A stretch of DNA of 23,257 nt. Source: an uncultured Caulobacteraceae bacterium. Its GTDB lineage: Bacteria; Pseudomonadota; Alphaproteobacteria; Caulobacterales; TH1-2. The notes beneath the pieces are model-generated. The model made no database searches. It was not told the DNA's origin and saw nothing but the letters and a program-made list of their open reading frames with translations. The stretch covers positions 1 to 23,257 of the forward strand of contig CALBST010000447.1 in the NCBI GenBank assembly GCA_937967425.1. Reading direction: 5' to 3'. Shown here in pieces: positions 19,274 to 23,257 of the stretch (the stretch's first letter is position 1; each line of letters begins with the position of its first letter). The position numbers were made by a program, and so were the translations under genes.

Positions 19274-19735
19274 ATGCACAGAAGAACTCTGCTGATGAGC
19301 GCAGCCGGCCTCGTGGTCGCGACGTCTAGTGCGAGCGCGACGGAGGTGTACGCCATTGACGTCCGCCGCGATGCGGGTTGCGGGTGCTGCCATACCTGGA
19401 CTGAAGTGCTGGCCCGCAGTGGGCGGCTCCGGCCCACGCTCACGAACGAGACCGACATGAGCGCGCTCAAGGAACGCCTCGGCGTGCCGAGAGATCTGGC
19501 CTCGTGTCACACGGGCATCGCGGGTGAGTATGTCGTGGAGGGACACGTGCCCGCAGCGGACATCGTTCGGCTGCTTGAAACCAGGCCAGCGGGCGTGCGC
19601 GGCATTGCCGTTCCAGGCATGCCTATCGGCTCGCCCGGCATGGAGCATCCAAGCGGGCGGCGCGATGCGTTTGATGTAGTGGCGTTCCATCGAGACGGCA
19701 GCCGCTCGATCTGGGCGCGTTACGCCGCGCAGTGA
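19274..19735 (+). CDS. DUF411-family exported metal-binding protein
   Basis: 153 aa from ATG 19274, supported by GGAGAG; an in-frame TTG at 19253 adds seven residues without support. The N-terminus carries a Tat-like signal (HRRTLLMSAAG) and a probable cleavage site near SASA. The mature protein shows the DUF411 hallmarks: the Cys cluster GCGCCHTW, a later ASCHTG, EGHVPAADI, and PGMPIGSPGME. Such proteins bind metal in the periplasm and occur in copper and czc-type resistance clusters. It lies between czcA and the MerR gene and is probably co-transcribed with both. Confidence 0.88.
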   Translation: MHRRTLLMSAAGLVVATSSASATEVYAIDVRRDAGCGCCHTWTEVLARSGRLRPTLTNETDMSALKERLGVPRDLASCHTGIAGEYVVEGHVPAADIVRLLETRPAGVRGIAVPGMPIGSPGMEHPSGRRDAFDVVAFHRDGSRSIWARYAAQ

Positions 19736-19752
19736 AGCGGAGGAAATGAGCG

Positions 19753-20217
19753 ATGTACGCCATCGGCGCGGTCGCCAAGGCGACGGGTCTGAAAATTCCC
19801 ACCATTCGCTTCTACGAGGCTGAGGGGCTGATTGATGCGCCGGAGCGCACCAGTAGCGGCCGGCGGCTCTATAGCGATGCCGACATGAAGCGCCTGAGCT
19901 TCATCCGCCATACGCGCGCCCTTGGCTTTGAACTCGATGATATTCGCTCGATGCTGGTGTTAAGCGACCGGCCGGAGCAGCCGTGCGGCGATGTCGATCA
20001 GATCGCTCGCCGGCAATTGGAAGCGATCGAGACACGCATCGCGCAGCTGAAGGCTTTGCGGAAGGAACTCAGCCGCGTGGTGCAGTCCTGCGCTGGTGGA
20101 AAAGTAGGAGAGTGCCGCGTGATCGAGGCGCTGGCTGACCAAGAGCACGACTGCCTCGCCAGGGGCGCAGCTGCCCCGCGATCGTCGAAAACTCCGTCGG
20201 CCAAGCGGCGGCGTTGA
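19753..20217 (+). CDS. MerR-family metal-responsive activator (CadR/ZntR/PbrR-like)
   Basis: 154 aa. The N-terminal winged HTH (IGAVAKATGLKIPTIRFYEA, about 4-23) is typical of MerR regulators. It is followed by a dimerisation helix (about 80-112) and a C-terminal metal-binding loop. C78, C113 and C121 occupy the places of the ligands in CadR, PbrR and ZntR, with an extra C134 and a basic tail. Strong Shine-Dalgarno GGAGG lies 9 bp before ATG 19753. It is the last gene of the operon, 7.8 kb from its likely target promoter at 11916-11946, which would make it positively autoregulated. The precise inducing metal cannot be told from sequence, but the CzcA class suggests Cd, Zn or Co. Confidence 0.9.
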   Translation: MYAIGAVAKATGLKIPTIRFYEAEGLIDAPERTSSGRRLYSDADMKRLSFIRHTRALGFELDDIRSMLVLSDRPEQPCGDVDQIARRQLEAIETRIAQLKALRKELSRVVQSCAGGKVGECRVIEALADQEHDCLARGAAAPRSSKTPSAKRRR

Positions 20218-20255
20218 TCGCTACCCATGCTCCTATCCACGTCGAAGAGCCGCCT

Positions 20256-20297
20256 TCACGCGCGGGCGCGTGACGTCGCTCGCCGTCGCGGGGCGAG
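20256..20297 (+). terminator. Two tandem GC-rich hairpins after the metal operon
   Basis: TCACGCG-CGGG-CGCGTGA (20256-20273) is a perfect 7-bp stem with a 4-base loop. CTCGCC/GGCGAG with a 7-base loop (20279-20297) follows 5 bp later. They lie 38 bp after the merR stop and could end the efflux operon transcript. No U-run follows, so this would not be a canonical intrinsic terminator. Confidence 0.4.
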
Positions 20298-20372
20298 GGC
20301 AACCTCAAACGAGCCTTGCAGCGCCTGCTTTTGCCGATATCGCCGGTCGTCGCTCGTCACCACCTCACGGGG

Positions 20373-20436
20373 CCTCTCTGTCCGCCATCATTCCCCGAAA
20401 AATTCAACAAAAATCAGCGACTAAGCCGACCCCCTA
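20373..20436. repeat. attR-like composite direct repeat
   Basis: This is the right copy of the island boundary: a 15-bp core identical to the tRNA-Ser 3' end (20373-20387), a 32-bp diverged spacer and the identical 17-bp box (20420-20436). The box is extended here into a perfect 14-bp palindrome ACCCCCTAGGGGGT (20429-20442) that the left copy does not have. It lies about 155 bp after the metal operon and 494 bp before the next clear gene. Confidence 0.83.
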
Positions 20437-20930
20437 GGGGGTAATGTCTCAGTTTGAAAACTGAACTTTTATGCTTAGGCCTTACGGCGGTGTAATCGCT
20501 GGGGTTTTTGCGGATTTAGCCCGCTGAAAAGCTTCGGATATTATCCACAGGTTCCGAGTTATCCCGCGATCTGGAAAGGTCTCGCTAACGAAAGCCCCCA
20601 AGCTCCGCGATAGCGCCAAATTGGATCGGGAAGCCGCCTGGGAAGTCGATCACGAGCCCAGTGACCGCGACGCCGACAAAGGCGACAAAGACCCAGCGCG
20701 TTTGCTCTGATCGGCTCACAGCCCTTCATAGCTCTCTTTGGCCAGGGGAGGCTAACTCGCGGTCGTCTCCCCAGACGAGCCCATGCGCGAAACGACCTAA
20801 GAGGCCGCTTCAGCAGCGCCAACCACCTCTTGACAAAAGTGTGTTATCCTACAGGGGTTGCTGCATCCCGTGTCAGCGCACATTTCGTATTAACCACGGG
20901 GGCCGATGATTCCGGACGCCGAGGATAGAT
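20437..20930. other. Mostly noncoding stretch right of the island with palindromes and a DnaA box
   Basis: A 16-bp palindrome TCAGTTTGAAAACTGA lies at 20449-20464, directly after the CCCCCTAGGGGG palindrome. A perfect consensus DnaA box TTATCCACA occurs at 20541-20549. A single short reading frame on the - strand (20585-20719) is listed separately. TTGACA at 20830-20835 has no convincing -10 partner. No gene of normal size is supported here. Confidence 0.5.
20585..20719 (-). CDS. Possible 44-aa single-span membrane peptide
   Basis: A GTG-started frame of 44 codons with a basic N-terminus (SRSEQTRW), a clear hydrophobic span (VFVAFVGVAVTGLVI) and a short C-terminal tail ending LGGFR. The composition is protein-like rather than shadow-like, and no gene overlaps it on the other strand. 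A stop codon lies just upstream of the GTG and there is no strong Shine-Dalgarno. It may be a genuine small protein or the last piece of a lost membrane protein gene. Confidence 0.3.
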   Translation of the reverse strand: MSRSEQTRWVFVAFVGVAVTGLVIDFPGGFPIQFGAIAELGGFR

Positions 20931-21215
20931 ATGCCAGAATTGACGCCGATCGCAGGCACAGATGAGCGATTGGAGAGGGCCCTCGCCGCTGGCGTGCCTT
21001 GTGTTTACATTAACGGCTTCAACACTGTTGTAACGAACAGCGACATCGTCCTGGTAGGCGAAAGGACTGGCCAGCCAGCAGTGGTTTTGAACCTTTCCTA
21101 TACGATGGCCAAAACCCTGGCGCTGGCCTTGACCAACGCGGTGTCCGTGATCGAGGAGAAGGCTGGGCGCGAGATTATGACTACGATAGATTTGGATAGG
21201 TTCCTGGGTGTCTGA
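20931..21215 (+). CDS. Unknown small protein, first gene of a three-gene cassette
   Basis: 94 aa with GAGGA 5 bp upstream of ATG 20931. No family is assigned with confidence. The sequence alternates predicted beta strands (CVYINGFNTVVTNSDIVLVG, then PAVVLNLS) with one amphipathic helix (MAKTLALALTNAVSVIEEKA) and ends with MTTIDLDRFLGV. It has no signal peptide or membrane segment and is probably a small cytosolic alpha/beta protein. It overlaps the next gene by 8 bp, implying co-expression and probably joint function. A loose resemblance to DUF3467-type small proteins was considered but cannot be verified here. Confidence 0.7.
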   Translation: MPELTPIAGTDERLERALAAGVPCVYINGFNTVVTNSDIVLVGERTGQPAVVLNLSYTMAKTLALALTNAVSVIEEKAGREIMTTIDLDRFLGV

Positions 21216-21717
21216 CAACAGCGGATTTTGGGAAGCAAACTTCAAGACGCGCGCCGAGGTTCAACTCAAGGACTTCGCGAAGCTTCCTGCTGGCTGGCAC
21301 TTTGGCGAGGGCGGGCCGATTGATGCTGAACGCATCGATGCAGCGCGTCGAATCGTAACGACCATGAGGCTTCAGGGCTTCCGCAAGATTGAAGCCTTTC
21401 CCGGCCCTGATGGCGGCGTTGGTCTGACAGCCGTGCACGGCAAACACATTATTGAGTTGTTTGTCGAACCGGACGACACTTTTTCCATTACCCACGAAGA
21501 GGGCGACGTCGAGCATGAATCTGTCGAGCATCAGAGCTGGACAAGAATGCGCGAAGCGCTCAGGCGCGCGGTGAGGCGGGTATGGCCTTTGTCAGATGGG
21601 TACACCCGCAGCACTGGAGTGCCGAAACCGGACGTTTTAGCTCCTACATCTACAAGAACATACGCGGCGGAATGTCGGTTGTTGAGGCAGAGTGCGCCGA
21701 GCGATGTTCCGGGGTAA
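21208..21717 (+). CDS. Unknown protein, second gene of the three-gene cassette
   Basis: 169 aa from GTG 21208. No family recognised. The N-terminal two thirds look well folded: LPAGWHFGEGGPIDAERIDAA (about 26-46) is followed by a helix, then beta-rich IEAFPGPDGGVGLTAV and HIIELFVEPDDTFSITHEEG. The C-terminal 45 residues are low in predicted structure and are also read in a second frame by the next gene (136-bp overlap). That tail has less biased third codon positions than the competing frame, so the tail may be weakly constrained. No signal peptide is seen. Confidence 0.65.
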   Translation: MSDNSGFWEANFKTRAEVQLKDFAKLPAGWHFGEGGPIDAERIDAARRIVTTMRLQGFRKIEAFPGPDGGVGLTAVHGKHIIELFVEPDDTFSITHEEGDVEHESVEHQSWTRMREALRRAVRRVWPLSDGYTRSTGVPKPDVLAPTSTRTYAAECRLLRQSAPSDVPG

Positions 21718-21998
21718 TCTGCGAGCACGCCAAGAAATTCTATGACAACGGAATTATCGGCGATCCGATCATGTTCTACCTTATCGAGCCGGAGGAAATT
21801 CCGCCTCCCGGCCAAGCGAACCAATCGCGGTCGTCAACGGGTGATGACTGTCACCACGACATCACGGGACTTAGCAACGAGCGCCTGAAAACCGCGTTCA
21901 AGAAGAAGAATCCCGGCTCCATCCAAATTTGTGACGGCGACGGGTCTCGTCCGCTGAACGAGGCCGACACCGCAGCGCTGTCGGCAAGATTGGGCTAG
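21582..21998 (+). CDS. Unknown Cys/His-containing protein, third gene of the three-gene cassette
   Basis: 138 aa. ATG 21582 is preceded by GAGGCGGG. It begins MAFVRWVHPQHWSAETGRFS and contains a possible metal site, C38-x3-C42-x4-C47-x-H49, plus C90-H91-H92 and C117. The frame shows aromatic-rich, protein-like sequence (KKFYDNGIIGDPIMFYLIEP) from its first codon, although the first 136 bp are also coding for the upstream gene. Its TAG stop shares CTAG with the stop of the convergent transposase remnant. I know no function. Confidence 0.6.
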   Translation: MAFVRWVHPQHWSAETGRFSSYIYKNIRGGMSVVEAECAERCSGVICEHAKKFYDNGIIGDPIMFYLIEPEEIPPPGQANQSRSSTGDDCHHDITGLSNERLKTAFKKKNPGSIQICDGDGSRPLNEADTAALSARLG

Positions 21999-22495
21999 CT
22001 CTTTTTCTTATAAGGCCCGCGCGCTTTCGGCTGGTTCACGCGGATATCAATTCGCTCCGCGATATCTTCCATGGACCACAAGCGATCGGTGAGGCCTGCA
22101 GCCATCGCCGGCGAAAGCTTGAGAGCCTTGTGCTGGCGCACGAAATTGTAGTGCATGAAGAAAAGCGCGAGTGCGTAGAGGTGGTTTGCGTACTTCTTAG
22201 GATGCGCGTTGGTCAGTCTCGCAAATCTTCTCATGCCCATTCTCATCGTGAGATTGGCGCGCTCAACGTGTGACGTTGAGATCTTCGCTTCATCCGGATT
22301 GCCTTCGCGCACGACCTTGTGCGCTCCAGTGCAAACCGGGGGAGAGTACTTGCGCTCAGGGCCGGCGCCGAAATCTGGGCCGTAGGTTTTCACAAGCTGC
22401 GCAAAGTCCACGTTCTTGCCGAACGCAACGGCAGGATTGTAAGGTGACGCTTGGAGCCCCGCTGGGGCGCTGGCATTGACGCGCCTTTCAATCAT
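21995..22495 (-). pseudogene. C-terminal remnant of an IS1-like transposase
   Basis: The 166-aa frame carries the C-terminal half of an IS1-like DDE transposase family: ADVDFAQLV-like NVDFAQLVKTYG, then STSHVERANLTMRMGMRRF with the likely catalytic Glu, then ALFFMHYNFVRQHKALKLSP and MAAGLTDRLWSMEDI. The N-terminal half, with the DNA-binding region and first Asp, is missing. Upstream the same frame runs into unrelated sequence, so the ATG at 22495 is probably not a real start. No terminal inverted repeats were found. It is inactive, a marker of past insertion and deletion. Confidence 0.75.
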
Positions 22496-22498
22496 GCG

Positions 22499-22746
22499 TG
22501 CTGTGAGTGGGGTGCTCCAGGTGCCCTCGCGTGTTAGCTCAGCAGCGACGAGATCATACTCGGTGGCACCGAGAGTCTCTGGCGGTGCCTGAAAGGACTG
22601 AATGTCCTGTCGCGCACGCCAACGCTGCCCCCCTCACAACCTTCTCCGGGACAAGCGCCGTCCTCGATAAGAATCTCGGGTGCCGTTTCCAACAGTGGCG
22701 AAGGCGTTACGAAGTTTGAGTTCCGGAAATCAGAAGTGTTGATGTG
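22499..22746 (-). pseudogene. Frameshifted remnant of an unidentified gene
   Basis: On the - strand one frame reads NSNFVTPSPLLETAPE and IEDGACPGEGC. The frame then shifts at a run of six G (six C on the + strand, 22628-22633) and continues QRWRARQDIQSFQAPP and ATEYDLVAAELTREGTW up to the transposase remnant. Both parts look protein-like and fit one original gene; the CPGEGC segment recalls small SH3-like envelope proteins, but this is weak. No start codon survives, because it directly adjoins the broken recombinase. Confidence 0.4.
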
Positions 22747-23257
22747 AGCGGCGGCCTTACGCAAACCGTGCGCGCTTAGCTCAGTCAGCCTGGCGGCATC
22801 GCACACTTCGCGAAACGCCGAAACCGGCCGCGCTGAACGGGCGCTTCCAGGCGGTCAGCAAGAGCGTGAGATTGTCCGTCGTTGTGCTTGCGTCGATTTC
22901 GGCGCGAAGCTTCGGATGCATCGGAATGACGAGACTCGCGCCGGTCTTCGATTGAGTCACGCGGATCGTGTCGCCGCTCACATGCTGGCGTCCCATGCGG
23001 ACCACGTCGCCGCGCCGTTGTCCCGTGTAGAGCAACAGCGCCAACGCTAAGCGTTCGCGTGAGCCGGTCGCGTACTTGTCTTCGAACTTCGCAATGTCGT
23101 CTTCGGACCACGTCACGAAGCCGTGCGTCTTGGCGCGTACCGGTTTGACGCCAAGCGTCGGATCATCGCGGCGCCAATCGTTTTCGACGGCGAACGCCAG
23201 CATTTGCGTCGCTGGCGGCGTCACCACCGACCAATTTAGTCTGAGTTGGGCAGAAAC
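22747..23257 (-). pseudogene. Truncated, frameshifted tyrosine recombinase
   Basis: The frame is open from the window edge and reads RDDPTLGVKPVRAKTHGF, ERLALALLLYTGQRRGDVVRM (catalytic Arg box) and TGASLVIPMHPKL, the middle of a phage-type integrase. Near 22816 the frame is lost just after SAAGFG. In another frame REVCDAARLTELSAHGLRKAAA continues with the HxxR box. This is what a 5-base loss from a family-typical GFGNWFREVC would give. Sequence homology stops after RKAAA, so the region with the catalytic Tyr is gone. It is a remnant of an older element, different from the intact P4-type integrase at 9430-10644. Confidence 0.8.

Noticed and set aside
20830..20858. Perfect TTGACA as promoter for the three-gene cassette
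   Set aside because: The only TATAAT-like hexamer (TATCCT) is 9 bp away and nothing suitable lies at 16-19 bp, so a promoter call is not supported.

Overview
The window looks like an accessory region of a GC-rich alphaproteobacterium. The phylum-level call rests on codon usage, the overall look of the proteins and the tRNA/integrase style; I cannot fix the genus. It contains a genomic island of about 20.3 kb inserted at the 3' end of a tRNA-Ser gene (1-53), followed by about 2.8 kb of older, degraded accessory DNA. The island is bounded by a 64-bp composite direct repeat at 39-102 and 20373-20436. Each copy has a 15-bp tRNA-end core and a 17-bp downstream box, both identical between copies and separated by exactly 32 bp.

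Left part of the island (257-5942, + strand): a compact type I restriction-modification operon, hsdM-hsdS-hsdR, with 4-bp start/stop overlaps. The S subunit carries an unusual C-terminal extension.

Middle (6022-10644, - strand, convergent with the RM operon): the mobility and maintenance block. In transcription order it holds a P4-type tyrosine integrase, an overlapping unknown basic protein, a small excisionase-like HTH protein, a VapE-family ATPase and an ArdC-like antirestriction protein. The integrase start abuts a perfect palindrome that contains the likely -10 box, suggesting autoregulation and a leaderless mRNA.

Right part of the island (11100-20217, + strand): a SAM methyltransferase, a truncated second methyltransferase, then a heavy-metal efflux operon. 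The operon starts at a MerR-type promoter (19-bp spacer with a dyad) and encodes a DUF3703 protein, a short cation diffusion facilitator, a His-rich exported protein, CzcC/CzcB/CzcA-type RND efflux subunits, a DUF411 metal-binding protein and, last, a CadR/ZntR-like MerR regulator. The CzcA subunit has the D402/D408/E415 pattern of the Zn/Co/Cd class. The expected logic is that metal-loaded MerR protein activates the distant operon promoter, the CDF exports cytoplasmic metal, and CzcCBA moves periplasmic metal out of the cell.

Outside the right repeat (20437-23257): a noncoding stretch with palindromes and one consensus DnaA box, a possible 44-aa membrane peptide, a three-gene cassette of unknown overlapping small proteins (20931-21998), and then the 3' half of an IS1-like transposase, a frameshifted ORF remnant and a frameshifted tyrosine recombinase remnant. 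This tail is probably the wreck of an earlier element at the same tRNA locus. The three-gene cassette is the best candidate for an undescribed system.
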